A program made the position numbers and the translations under genes. Below are positions 54,951 to 62,834 of a DNA stretch of 64,000 nt, in pieces. Within the stretch, counting starts at the first letter, position 1. Every line of letters starts with the position of its first letter. The DNA is from Amycolatopsis albispora (GTDB lineage: Bacteria > Actinomycetota > Actinomycetes > Mycobacteriales > Pseudonocardiaceae): assembly GCF_003312875.1 (NCBI RefSeq), contig NZ_CP015163.1, positions 7,750,001 through 7,814,000 on the forward strand, given 5' to 3'. The notes beneath the pieces were generated by a model. It did not search any database. It had not been told where the DNA came from and saw only the letters and a list, made by a program, of their open reading frames with translations.

Positions 54951-55359
54951 TCAGCTGCCCGTAGCCGTCGTCCCCGAGCGCGTCGACCGCGGCGAGCCCG
55001 AGTTCGAGGTGTTCTCGCGCCAGGGAAAGCTCACCGAGACGGCGGTAGACGTCACCGAGGTTCAGGTGCAGCGACGGGTAGAAGGCCCGCACCGAACCGG
55101 TGGCCCCGGCTTCGGCGGTGCGCTCGTCGGTGATCGACGACGCCGTTTCCAGCGCGAGGAGATCCCAGCGCAGCTCTTCCCGCGGATCGTCCTGCTGGTC
55201 GGCGAGGTGGTGCGCGATCATGCACCGGTGGAGCGGATCGCTCGCCTCCGCCCAAAGTTCGGTGAACCGCTCGCGGGCCGCTTCGCGATCACCGCGCTGC
55301 GCCAGTTCCATCGCGGCGCCGAGCCGCGTCATCACCTCGTCGGTCACTCGCACTCCCAT
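54907..55359 (-). CDS. Small TPR-repeat protein
   Basis: All-helical protein of 150 residues with tetratricopeptide-like helix pairs (GAAMELAQRGDREAARERFTELWAEA, HLNLGDVYRRLGELSLAREHLELGLAAVDALGDDGYGQL). The pattern W/L-G-Y-A-P is partly kept. Soluble; function unknown. The start may be a few residues later (VRVTDEVMTRLG). Convergent with the MFS gene, 44-nt overlap. Confidence 0.85.
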   Translation of the reverse strand: MGVRVTDEVMTRLGAAMELAQRGDREAARERFTELWAEASDPLHRCMIAHHLADQQDDPREELRWDLLALETASSITDERTAEAGATGSVRAFYPSLHLNLGDVYRRLGELSLAREHLELGLAAVDALGDDGYGQLIRTGLDRLAERLAA

Positions 55360-55388
55360 CTCGACAGGGGCCCAGGTTACTTGCGAGA

Positions 55389-56084
55389 GTGACGATCATG
55401 GGCTTCCGGCGGGTGCTGGCGGGCAGCATGGCGGGTGCCGTGCTGGAGTGGTACGACTTCGCGCTGTACGGGCTGCTCGCGGCGACCGTGCTCGGTCCGT
55501 TGTTCTTCCCCGGTGACGAGCCGGTGGCGAAACTGCTGCTCGCGCTGGCCACGCAGGGGCTCGGCTTTGTCGCGCGCCCGCTCGGCGGAGTGGTGTTCGG
55601 CCATCTCGGCGACCGGTTCGGCAGGCAGCCGATGCTGGTGATCACCTTCGCCATGCTGGGTTCGGCGACCGCGGCCATCGGCCTGCTGCCGACCTACGCC
55701 GACGCCGGGCTGCTCGCGCCGATCCTGCTGGTCACGCTGCGGATGATCCAGGGATTCGCGCTGGGCGGCGAGTTCGGCGCGGCGGTGCTGCTGGTCAGCG
55801 AGTACGGCGAACCACGCCGGCGCGGGTTCTGGGCATCGTGGCCGCAGGCGGGCGCTCCCGCGGGCACCGTGCTGGCCACCGTGGTGCTCAGTGTGATCGG
55901 GCTGTTCACCGATCTCGGCGACTGGGGCTGGCGGCTGGCCTTCCTGCTCGCACTGCCGCTGCTGGTGGTCGGGTTCTGGATCCGGCGCGGGGTCGAAGAG
56001 CTACCCAGACTGGGTTACCGGGACCAGCGTGCCGTTCTTGCTAGTCGTCAGGACATAACCTCGTTGGTTACTCTGTGTCGATAA
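55389..56084 (+). pseudogene. MHS-family MFS transporter, truncated by element insertion
   Basis: N-terminal ~204 residues of a metabolite:H+ symporter (MHS/ProP-like): GSMAGAVLEWYDFALYGLLAATVLGPLFFPGDEPVAKLLLALATQGLGFVARPLGGVVFGHLGDRFGR carries the family motifs EWYDF and GHLGDRFGR. Helices 1-6 are present; family members have 12 helices and about 430 residues. Homology ends after FWIRRGVEE (about 56000); the last 28 codons are foreign and the frame closes at 56084. The missing half should lie beyond the far end of the element. GTG 55389 or ATG 55398 is the start. Confidence 0.85.
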
Positions 56085-56113
56085 TGTAAACCTAACTTGT
56101 TCGGATGTGCTTA

Positions 56114-56159
56114 TGCTCCTTCTGCCCGGTGCCACTCCGGCGTCCGGGTGGAAGGAGCA
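56114..56159. terminator. Hairpin near element left end
   Basis: Outer arms TGCTCCTT (56114-56121) and AAGGAGCA (56152-56159) enclose a second stem CCCGG/CCGGG. It lies 30 nt after the false end of the truncated MHS gene and may insulate the element. Confidence 0.5.
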
Positions 56160-56203
56160 AAGCGAACTGGCAGCCTCGAAGGCTCTCTGACCTGCGGAAT
56201 CTT

Positions 56204-56221
56204 GTGCAAGTAAACTTGCAC
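56204..56221. promoter_or_regulatory. 18-nt palindrome, candidate element repressor operator
   Basis: GTGCAAGT-AA-ACTTGCAC, perfect 8-bp arms, directly before a TTGACT sequence (56225-56230) that could be a -35 box. Candidate control site of the element's rightward genes. Confidence 0.5.
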
Positions 56222-56409
56222 TGGTTGACTAGTCGTCCCAGGCGGACACCGCCGACCACCAAGCAGATAACCGAACACCGCACGAACTCCCGAAGAATCG
56301 CACCAAGCCCGGCCCGGAGTCCGCAAGGACGGCGTTCGCCCAGCGAGCGTAGGTGCAGCCCGAGCTTTACCGCCTGTCGTCACGGTGGGGACGCGTAGTA
56401 CGGAGTTCG

Positions 56410-56430
56410 GCGCAGGTTTCTCGCCTGCGC
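56410..56430 (+). terminator. Small hairpin in element leader
   Basis: GCGCAGG and CCTGCGC pair around a 7-nt loop, 13 nt before the larger structured region. Confidence 0.4.
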
Positions 56431-56443
56431 AGACGCCCTGACC

Positions 56444-56505
56444 AGCCGAGTGCACTGGAGTCGCAACACGGGTGCTAGCCCCGTGGTTGCCCAGTCCGCT
56501 CGGCT
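56444..56505 (+). ncRNA. Structured leader RNA / long nested hairpin
   Basis: Nested pairing: AGCCGAG/CTCGGCT (56444-56450 with 56499-56505), then ACTGG/CCAGT, then GCAACACGGG with CCCGT(G)GTTGC, loop TGCTAGC. The 7-bp closing stem recalls a tRNA acceptor, but no tRNA fold fits. It ends 28 nt before the first small gene; it could be a leader element, attenuator or replication structure. Confidence 0.4.
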
Positions 56506-56533
56506 ATTTGCTGCTCGAACCATGGAGTAGCAG

Positions 56534-56668
56534 ATGAACGAGGTCAGGTTCTCGCCTGTCCAGATGCCCGAACCCGACTACCGGAGCTTGCTCCGGATCT
56601 TGTTCGGAGAGTTCGACCAGCCTGCCGACCCGGCACCCGCCGGCCAGGGTGGGGGCGACGATGAGTGA
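56534..56668 (+). CDS. 44-residue protein, first gene of the element
   Basis: Short acidic protein (MNEVRFSPVQMPEPDYRSLL..., ending GGGDDE). GGAG lies 6 nt before ATG 56534 and the stop overlaps the next start by 8 nt, so it is part of a coupled run. No family recognised. Confidence 0.6.
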   Translation: MNEVRFSPVQMPEPDYRSLLRILFGEFDQPADPAPAGQGGGDDE

Positions 56669-56876
56669 GCTTCAGCGAGACCGCGAGTGCTCCCGCGAGG
56701 GCTGCGACCGCCCCTGCCGAGCCAAAGACCTGTGCGCCACGCACTACACGGCGAGCTACATCAAGCGGCGATACCACGCCGACCCCGAGTTCCGCCGCAA
56801 GCGGATCGCGATCATCACCGAGAACAAGCGCCGCCGCCGCGAGCGCCAGCGCCGAGAGCGGGGGCAGCAGTGGTGA
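56661..56876 (+). CDS. Small zinc-finger-like basic protein
   Basis: Protein of 71 residues. The N-terminal half has a Cys-His cluster ECSREGCDRPCRAKDLCATHY that could bind one or two zinc ions, resembling the N-terminus of actinophage HNH/endonuclease VII-like and DNA-binding proteins; the second half is a highly basic helix (RRKRIAIITENKRRRRERQRR). Likely a nucleic-acid-binding protein. GGTGGGGG precedes ATG 56661. Its stop overlaps the primase-helicase start. Confidence 0.7.
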   Translation: MSELQRDRECSREGCDRPCRAKDLCATHYTASYIKRRYHADPEFRRKRIAIITENKRRRRERQRRERGQQW

Positions 56877-58972
56877 AACTCAGTGGCGAGGTCATTCGAG
56901 CCATGGAAGAACCGCCTGAGCCCGAAGGTAGCCTCACCGCCTTCGAGATCGCCGAGCGCAATCACGCGGCTGGCTGGCCAGGCCAGATCCCGCTGCCGAC
57001 CGGTAGGAAGGCGCCCGTTCCGACCGGGGTAACTGGCTACGAAGGGCAGGACTGGCCGCTGGACAAGGTCCGCCGCAAGATGAAGCGGCACGGCTTCGAC
57101 AACCTCGCGGTCCGGATGCCGCGCGGCGAGCAATTCGACGTGATCGCGATCGACATCGACGACTACGAGCACGGTGGCAAGGTCAAGACCGGCGGCCAGA
57201 CGATCAAGAAGCTGGAACGCACGCTCGGCACCCTGCCGCTGCAGCGGACCTGGAAAATCACCTCGCGCGGCGACGACGCGATCTCGGGCAAGTACCTGTT
57301 CCGCGTCCCCGCCGGAACCAAGCTGGTCACCCGCCTTCCCGATGTCGAGATCATCCAGTGGTTCCACCGCTACGTGATGACCTACCCCTCGACCAACGGG
57401 GACGACGGCGGGCGGCCCGTCCGGCTGTGGTCGCCCGGCTCGGATCGGCGGCTGGTCGAGGTGCTGCCTCCACCCAGCAAGCTGCCCAAGCTGCCCGAGG
57501 CGTGGGTACAGCACCTGGCCGACGGCGCCGGGTTCCGCGAGTCCCTGCGGGTCAACGGCGAACAAGTCCAGCAGTTCTATGATGGGCTGCCCGCTGGTGA
57601 GCCATGCCGGGCGGTCAACGATGCGCTGGAGACCGCGCTCGAAGCGTGCCATGGGGCCTCTCGCCATGATGGGGTCTTGCCCCGGGTGCTGGACTTGCTG
57701 CGCCGAGGCGAGCAAGGACATTCCGGTGTGCCCGAGGCGATGGAACGCCTTCGGTACGAGTTCATCACGGCGGTGTCTAACCGGTCGGACGACAGGGTGG
57801 CGGAGGACGAGTTCGGCCGAATGGTGCTTGGCCACCAGGGCGTGGGCCAGATCCTGGCCAAGCCGACACCGGAGGAGAAGCGGGGCTGCAAATGCGACCG
57901 CCCACCCGAGTCGCTGCCCGGCGAAGACGACGAGCCGTCGTGGATGCCCAAGGACCTGACCGCGATCCTGGACGGCACCCACAAGCCACTCGAACCAACC
58001 GTGCTGGCGCGCACCGATGGGCGCTGCATGTTCTACCCGGGCAAAATCCACTGGGTCTCGGGCGAGTCCGAGTCCGGCAAGAGCTGGCTGTGCATCCAGG
58101 CTGCGGTCGAGGTCATCCGGGCAGGCGGGCGCGTCATGTACGTGGACTACGAGGACGACGGCCCCGAGACCGTCCGGCGATTCCAGTCGCTCGGCCTGTC
58201 CCGCGACCAGATCTTGAACCAGCTCGATTACATCAACCCCGACGCCCGGCCCGACTCGAACGACGAGCGGGCGCAGTGGCAGTTCCTGCTGACCCGGGAA
58301 GGCGGGTACGGGCTGGTGGTGATCGACGCGGTGACCGAAGCCCTGTCGATCGAGGGCAAGTCCTCCAACGACAACGACGAGATCGCCTCGTGGGTCCGGC
58401 GGGTCCCGCGCACCCTGGCCGAGCACACCGGCGCCGCGGTGGTCTGCATCGACCACGTGACCAAGAACGCGGACACCCGGGGCCGGTTCTCGATCGGCGG
58501 CCAGTACAAGATGGCGGGCATCAATGGTGCCGCGTTCATCGTCGAGCCCGTCGACCCCATCGCTCCCGGCAGAGTCGGCCGGATGCGGATCAAGGTCGCC
58601 AAAGACCGGGGCGGCCAGGTCCGCAAGCACGCCCGAGGCTGGGACAAGCGTGACCGGCTGCAGATGTTCGCCGACGCGGTCATGGACGCCACCGGCGACC
58701 TGATCGACATCACCCTGTTCCCTCCGAAGGAAGACGAGCCGGACCAGTTCGACGAGTCGTATCAGATGCAAGAGAAGGTCGCGGAGTTCCTGCAGGAACA
58801 CCCAGGCAGCTCCGGAAGGGAAGTCGAGCGCGGAGTGACTGGCAACGCCTCCGCCAAGCGCGAGGCGCTGAAGATAGGCGAAGCGAGAGGCACGTTCGTC
58901 AGTCGCAAGTCCGGCACGGCAACCCTTTGGAGCCTGGCCGAGAAACCACCCCCGGAGCCCTCTCCAGGCTAA
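56873..58972 (+). CDS. Primase-polymerase / RepA-like helicase replication protein
   Basis: Protein of 699 residues. Residues ~25-220 are a Prim-Pol (bifunctional primase/polymerase) domain: IPLPTGRKAPVPTGVTGYEG, catalytic acidic pair in IAIDIDD (Asp94, Asp96) and WKITSRGDD. Residues ~375-600 are a RecA-fold (AAA_25/RepA-like) hexameric helicase domain: Walker A GESESGKSW at 397-405, Walker B LVVIDAVTEAL, and CIDHVTKN. The C-terminus resembles a winged helix (VAEFLQEHPGSSGREVERGVTG). It would initiate and unwind element DNA; an iteron-like array starts at its stop codon. GTG 56873 overlaps the previous stop. Confidence 0.87.
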   Translation: MKLSGEVIRAMEEPPEPEGSLTAFEIAERNHAAGWPGQIPLPTGRKAPVPTGVTGYEGQDWPLDKVRRKMKRHGFDNLAVRMPRGEQFDVIAIDIDDYEHGGKVKTGGQTIKKLERTLGTLPLQRTWKITSRGDDAISGKYLFRVPAGTKLVTRLPDVEIIQWFHRYVMTYPSTNGDDGGRPVRLWSPGSDRRLVEVLPPPSKLPKLPEAWVQHLADGAGFRESLRVNGEQVQQFYDGLPAGEPCRAVNDALETALEACHGASRHDGVLPRVLDLLRRGEQGHSGVPEAMERLRYEFITAVSNRSDDRVAEDEFGRMVLGHQGVGQILAKPTPEEKRGCKCDRPPESLPGEDDEPSWMPKDLTAILDGTHKPLEPTVLARTDGRCMFYPGKIHWVSGESESGKSWLCIQAAVEVIRAGGRVMYVDYEDDGPETVRRFQSLGLSRDQILNQLDYINPDARPDSNDERAQWQFLLTREGGYGLVVIDAVTEALSIEGKSSNDNDEIASWVRRVPRTLAEHTGAAVVCIDHVTKNADTRGRFSIGGQYKMAGINGAAFIVEPVDPIAPGRVGRMRIKVAKDRGGQVRKHARGWDKRDRLQMFADAVMDATGDLIDITLFPPKEDEPDQFDESYQMQEKVAEFLQEHPGSSGREVERGVTGNASAKREALKIGEARGTFVSRKSGTATLWSLAEKPPPEPSPG

Positions 58973-59107
58973 TGCGTCTGAGTGCGTCCCAATGCGTCTC
59001 GGACGCATTCCGCGATATGCGTCCCAACGCGTCCCTCCCGAAGGGGGGACGCGGTGGACGCTTCCGCCCCCAGACACACCCATGCGTCCCGCGTCCCGGG
59101 ACGCATT
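58972..59107. repeat. Iteron-like array, 11 copies of a 9-bp motif; candidate origin
   Basis: Motif RYGCGTCCC (variants allowed) at 58972, 58982, 58992, 59017, 59027, 59082 and 59089 on the plus strand, and at 59001, 59046, 59055 and 59098 on the minus strand. The first copy overlaps the stop of the primase-helicase gene. Dense short repeats next to a replication initiator are typical of iteron origins, so this is the best candidate origin of the element. Confidence 0.7.
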
Positions 59108-59144
59108 CCGGCCCAGCACCCGAGCAGAGACGAAAGGCCCCGAC

Positions 59145-59336
59145 ATGAACGACCACGACGACCCGGCGGCACAGCTGGCGCAAGCACTGGGGCCACTGAT
59201 CGGCCAGCGAGTGCCGGGCGGGTGCGAGGACTGCGACGCGTACCGGACCGTGAAGCGAGACGCGCAGCATCGGCGGATGTGGCACGTGACTGTGCATCAC
59301 GACGACACCTGTCCGCAGTTCCGGCAAATGCGCTAG
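59145..59336 (+). CDS. Small putative zinc-binding protein
   Basis: Protein of 63 residues: an N-terminal helix (DDPAAQLAQALGPLIGQRVP), then GGCEDCDAY, MWHVTVHHDDTCPQF, giving a possible Cys2-His-Cys zinc site. AAAGG lies 8 nt before ATG 59145; the frame is open upstream through the iteron array but without coding sense. Function unknown. Confidence 0.65.
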   Translation: MNDHDDPAAQLAQALGPLIGQRVPGGCEDCDAYRTVKRDAQHRRMWHVTVHHDDTCPQFRQMR

Positions 59337-59364
59337 CGGGAGTGCGCGGCGGAAACGGCGCTAG

Positions 59365-59391
59365 TTGTCACAAAACCGTTACTGATAAAAT
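59365..59391 (+). promoter_or_regulatory. Candidate promoter
   Basis: TTGTCA (59365-59370) and TAAAAT (59386-59391) with a 15-nt spacer, in an AT-rich patch 48 nt before ATG 59439. The spacer is slightly short. Confidence 0.4.
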
Positions 59392-59438
59392 GGTCGCATC
59401 GCGAGAACCCTCTGTTGTTTGGCTGGGAAAGGTCGGCA

Positions 59439-60227
59439 ATGGAAATTTGTGGAAGCGTGGCATGTGGACGCTTGGTGGTGCGTACGGCGGATGTGATCTG
59501 CTCCGCGTGCCTCGCTTCCCTCATTCGTGATCTGCGGGCTGTGGCCCGGTTGTGGGGCGAACTGGGCGAGGCGGTGTGGTCCGGCAGCCGTGGAGGCGGC
59601 GGGGCGCGAGTGCATCGGGCCAGCAGCCGCGAAACCCCGCTGCCATTCGACGACCGAGCCAGCGGCCAGCGGGACAACCTCCGGGCCCTGGTCCTGCACT
59701 GGGCCGCCGCGGCACAGGCCGAGTTCAGCCACCGGACGCGGAGCGGGGTGGACACGCCATCGTCGGCGCACTGGATGGCTTCGCTGGGCGGTCTGCTGGC
59801 AGAGCACCCGCAGGCGGCGCAGATGGTTGCCGAATTCCGGCAGGCAGTGCGAGGCGCCGGCCGGGCGCAGGCGCGAGGTTCGGCGGACCGGGTGTTCCTG
59901 GGCCGCTGCCGCGAGGAGACGGCCGACGGCGAGTGCGCCACGGATGTCTTCGGTGTCCGCGGCCTGGACAGCGCGACGTGCCCGGGGTGCGGGCGGGCCT
60001 ACAGCGTGGACGAGTCACTGATGGGGCGGCGGGCAGCCGCAGCCGCGGTGACCGGGACCGCCGCGCAGCTGCTGGAGGGCTGGCAGGCGTGGAGCCCTAA
60101 ACCGGTCAGCCGGGCGACCCTGTTCCGGTACCTGGCGCGGCTGCAGCCGGTCAATCCCGGCGCCAAGGTTCGCAAATACCGGGTGCTGGACCTGGCCGAG
60201 CTGGTAAGTGCGCCCAAGATTGCGTAG
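59439..60227 (+). CDS. Zinc-ribbon/HTH protein of actinophage type
   Basis: Protein of 262 residues. N-terminal zinc ribbon (CGSVACGRL...ICSACLASL), a helical middle (SHRTRSGVDTPSSAHWMASLGGLLAEHP), a second cysteine cluster (CREETADGECATDVFGVRG...TCPGCGRAY) and a C-terminal MerR/HTH-like segment (VSRATLFRYLARLQPVNPGAKVRKYRVLDLAEL). Proteins of this layout occur in actinophages and integrative elements; likely DNA-binding. GGGAAAGG precedes ATG 59439. Confidence 0.78.
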   Translation: MEICGSVACGRLVVRTADVICSACLASLIRDLRAVARLWGELGEAVWSGSRGGGGARVHRASSRETPLPFDDRASGQRDNLRALVLHWAAAAQAEFSHRTRSGVDTPSSAHWMASLGGLLAEHPQAAQMVAEFRQAVRGAGRAQARGSADRVFLGRCREETADGECATDVFGVRGLDSATCPGCGRAYSVDESLMGRRAAAAAVTGTAAQLLEGWQAWSPKPVSRATLFRYLARLQPVNPGAKVRKYRVLDLAELVSAPKIA

Positions 60228-60318
60228 CCGAAATGGCGCATGTTTCAATCTCACCGTGGGGGCTGAACCGTATTCCCTGTTCTAATTTCCCCGCTGGGCT
60301 GCGGATCGGGGGTGCTGG

Positions 60319-60831
60319 ATGACTTTCATCCCCCAGTCGATGCCTAATCCTGCCGAGCAAGCCGAGAAGCGCGAGAAGGCTTGGGAGCTGAAGCTTCGCG
60401 GACTGTCCGACGCCGCAATCGGCGAGATCATGGGAGTGTCGCGACAGACGATCGCGAACTGGCGCAAGAAGGACCTGAACGAACGGCTCGGAGTACCCGC
60501 CGCCGAGTGGCGAGAGCGCCAACTAGTCCAGCTGGAACGCATGTACGTGCAGCTCGCGGACGTGCTGGAGACCTCGCACCCGCTGGTGTCGCACGGCAAG
60601 GTGATCCTGAGCGAGGACGGCAAGCCGCTGGAAGACCTGGAGCTGAAGCTGAAGACCCAGGACCGGATCTTGCGCAACATCGAGCGCACGGCCAAGCTGC
60701 TCGGGCTGGACGCGCCGGTGAAGGCGGAGATCGAGGACAAGACGCCACCGGTTCCGGCCGAGCTGATCGAGCTGCTGGAGAAAGCCCGCGCCGAAGTGAG
60801 CGCGACCGAGGCCAGGCTAGCCAACGACTAG
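60319..60831 (+). CDS. HTH protein, terminase small-subunit-like
   Basis: Protein of 170 residues with an N-terminal helix-turn-helix (KAWELKLRGLSDAAIGEIMGVSRQTIANWRKKD) and a long helical body (ERQLVQLERMYVQLADVLETSHPLV, then KTQDRILRNIERTAKLLGLDAP), the layout of phage terminase small subunits. The HTH-plus-oligomerisation form fits DNA packaging, but a regulator cannot be excluded; the large subunit should lie to the right if this is a phage. GGGGGTG precedes ATG 60319. Confidence 0.68.
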   Translation: MTFIPQSMPNPAEQAEKREKAWELKLRGLSDAAIGEIMGVSRQTIANWRKKDLNERLGVPAAEWRERQLVQLERMYVQLADVLETSHPLVSHGKVILSEDGKPLEDLELKLKTQDRILRNIERTAKLLGLDAPVKAEIEDKTPPVPAELIELLEKARAEVSATEARLAND

Positions 60832-61487
60832 GGCGCCTTCGGGGTTAGGACGCCCTGGTGATCTCGAACCCATTCCTCGCTGTTCCCGTCTCGGAAGAAT
60901 ACGGTCATTCGAACAAGCTCCCGGAGTTCGTCAATGCGATCGAATGCTTCGTCGGACAGCATGCGGCTGTGCATGGTCTCGTTGTACATGCGTGAACCGA
61001 GCTCACGTTCTGCCTGGTCTTTAATGACTGCTTCCATTGTTTCATCTGCGTCATTGAATATCTCGGGTTCCGTGGTTGGTCCAAGGTCTCGCGGCTTTGT
61101 TTCTCCGGCGCTTTCTTCACATTTGAATACAGCTAAGACGGAGTAGACGGGCAGGGCAGCCGCGTTGTGGTACATGACCCTGAAGGTGCCGTTACGCTGC
61201 TTCCCGATCCACACTCCGAACTGAGCGGCCAGGGCCTGTTCTTGATCGCGTTGTAGATGTCTAAGTTGCTCCGCCTGCTGCTGGTTGGTGCGCCAGGCGG
61301 CGCGGACAGCAAGGCCAGCGGCGATGAACGCGCCGATCGAGCCGACACCGCCGACCCACTGGCCCCATGCAGCCCACCAGTCCGGCGGTAGGTCCCTCTG
61401 CTGTCCGTAGACGACCAGATAGACCGCTCCTCCGAGCGAGAGCACTCCGGGCAGCACGACCCCGAACAGCAGCTTCTTAACGTTCAC
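60828..61487 (-). CDS. Membrane-anchored coiled-coil protein, paralogue A
   Basis: Protein of 219 residues on the opposite strand to the element's main genes. Two hydrophobic helices (about 5-26 and 40-62), a short coiled coil (NQQQAEQLRHLQRDQEQALAAQ), then a beta-rich domain with WIGKQRNGTFRVMYHNAAALPVYSVLAVF and DLGPTTEPEIFND. The gene is AT-richer than its neighbours. Its paralogue is the partial gene at 63515-64000. Antisense placement and membrane anchoring suggest a lysogenic-conversion or exclusion protein (inference). It overlaps the HTH gene end by 4 nt. Confidence 0.75.
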   Translation of the reverse strand: MNVKKLLFGVVLPGVLSLGGAVYLVVYGQQRDLPPDWWAAWGQWVGGVGSIGAFIAAGLAVRAAWRTNQQQAEQLRHLQRDQEQALAAQFGVWIGKQRNGTFRVMYHNAAALPVYSVLAVFKCEESAGETKPRDLGPTTEPEIFNDADETMEAVIKDQAERELGSRMYNETMHSRMLSDEAFDRIDELRELVRMTVFFRDGNSEEWVRDHQGVLTPKAP

Positions 61488-61500
61488 GGCGCGTACGTCG

Positions 61501-61518
61501 CGCTGGTGATCACCAGCG
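61501..61518. promoter_or_regulatory. Perfect 18-nt palindrome in a divergent promoter region
   Basis: CGCTGGTGATCACCAGCG, 14 nt upstream of the paralogue A start and 37 nt before the glycosyltransferase start. Candidate shared operator. Confidence 0.5.
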
Positions 61519-61554
61519 TTTCGCCCGCTTCGGGCACGAAGGGGTGACGATCTG

Positions 61555-62604
61555 GTGAAGGTGTTCTTCTGGGCTGCTGACCGGCAAGGATGCGGCTACT
61601 ACCGGGGCATCCTCCCAATGACCGAGCTGGCCGACCGCGGACACGCGACCTGGTTCGACACCGCCATGCCGGACGCCGTGCGCGACGGTGAGGCGGACGT
61701 GATCGTGGCGCAGCGGACTTGCCTACCCGGCCCCTCGGCGGTGTTCCAGCGCATGGCGCGCGAGAACCACGCACGGATGGTCTACGAGATCGACGATGAC
61801 CTGTTCGCCGTGGACCCGAGCAACCGGCACGCCCACCAGTTCTTCGGCCTGAACATCTCGGCTCACACCAGGGTCGGGCTGGATGGGAGCTTGGAGCGGA
61901 CGCCGTACTTCGATGACGGTCTCCGCGCCCGGATGATCGAGAACATCCGGGTCGCGCACATGGTCACCGTGACCACCGAGCCGCTGGCCGATGTCGTTTC
62001 TCAATGGAATGACAACGTTGTCGTGCTGCCGAACCAGGTCCCGGCGTGGCTGCTCGACCACGAGCGCCCGACCGCTGGCGACCTGGTGACGGTCGGCTGG
62101 CGCGGTGGGGACTCCCACGGCCGGGACTTCGGCGAGCTGGCCAAGCCGCTGCGGGGCTTCCTGCAGCGCCCCGCCAGCCGCGGGCAGGTCGAGTTCCACG
62201 CGATGGGCGCGGACTACACCCCGAGGGTGGCCAGCAGGCACGTCCGGACCCGGCACACCGCGTGGACCGCTGGCGTTGCCGACTTCCTGAAGAAGGTGGA
62301 CTTCGATCTGGCCGTTGTTCCGCTGCGAGACACCCGGTTCAACCAGTCCAAGTCGGATCTGGCCGTGCTGGAGATGGCCGCGCTGGGCATCCCGGCGATC
62401 ACTTCGGACGCAGGCCCGTACGCCACGGTGCACGGCGGCCCCAACATCCCGTGCTCGACCTCGGCGCAGTGGACGGCCGCGCTCGCCGAGTTGGTCGAGA
62501 ACCCGGAGTACCGGGTGCAACTGGGCAAGCAGGCCCGGGAGTGGGCGGCCAGCCGAACGATCGAGGGCAACGCCCACCTGTGGGAGGAGGCGTACGAGCA
62601 ATGA
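61555..62604 (+). CDS. GT-B glycosyltransferase, element-encoded
   Basis: Glycosyltransferase of 349 residues with a C-terminal GT4-like half (SDLAVLEMAALGIPAITSDAGPY, then WTAALAELVENPEYRVQLGKQAREWA). The N-terminal half is atypical (FFWAADRQGCGYYRGILPMTEL, VYEIDDDLFAVDPSN). Similar proteins occur in actinophages and O-antigen loci; the acceptor is unknown. GTG 61555 has AAGGGG about 10 nt upstream. First gene of a three-gene coupled cassette. Confidence 0.82.
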   Translation: MKVFFWAADRQGCGYYRGILPMTELADRGHATWFDTAMPDAVRDGEADVIVAQRTCLPGPSAVFQRMARENHARMVYEIDDDLFAVDPSNRHAHQFFGLNISAHTRVGLDGSLERTPYFDDGLRARMIENIRVAHMVTVTTEPLADVVSQWNDNVVVLPNQVPAWLLDHERPTAGDLVTVGWRGGDSHGRDFGELAKPLRGFLQRPASRGQVEFHAMGADYTPRVASRHVRTRHTAWTAGVADFLKKVDFDLAVVPLRDTRFNQSKSDLAVLEMAALGIPAITSDAGPYATVHGGPNIPCSTSAQWTAALAELVENPEYRVQLGKQAREWAASRTIEGNAHLWEEAYEQ

Positions 62605-62834
62605 TCAACGTGAAGTGCCATGACTACACGGACCACCCGGCCGGGACAGTCCACTCGTTCACCGAGCAGGAAGCGGCCCGGCTGCTCGAAACGGTGTCCT
62701 GTGAGGATTTCGAGAACGGACCGCGCTGCGTGAAGGCAGCTCTCGACCAGGAGACCTGGTGCACGTGCCCGCGTGGCGCCAGCGGTCCGACGCGGTCCGA
62801 GTTCGACGTGTACGGGACTGGTGATCGGGGATGA
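62601..62834 (+). CDS. 77-residue protein between two glycosyltransferases
   Basis: Small acidic protein with six cysteines or histidine-rich motifs (VKCHDYTDHP, VSCEDF, PRCVKAALDQETWCTCP), possibly metal-binding. It overlaps the upstream stop (ATGA) and the downstream start by 4 nt each, so it is certainly translated with the glycosyltransferases if they are. No family recognised. Confidence 0.7.
   Translation: MINVKCHDYTDHPAGTVHSFTEQEAARLLETVSCEDFENGPRCVKAALDQETWCTCPRGASGPTRSEFDVYGTGDRG

Noticed and set aside
56444-56505. tRNA-like element with a 7-bp closing stem
   Set aside because: There is no GTTCRA T-loop, no D-arm consensus and no anticodon arm that fits on either strand; it folds as one long nested hairpin instead.
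58992-59144. N-terminal extension of the small zinc-binding gene through the iteron array
   Set aside because: The stretch is non-conserved, repeat-derived sequence and ATG 59145 has its own ribosome site.
56756-59146. 796-codon minus-strand frame opposite the primase-helicase gene
   Set aside because: Antisense shadow of a gene with intact Prim-Pol and helicase motifs.
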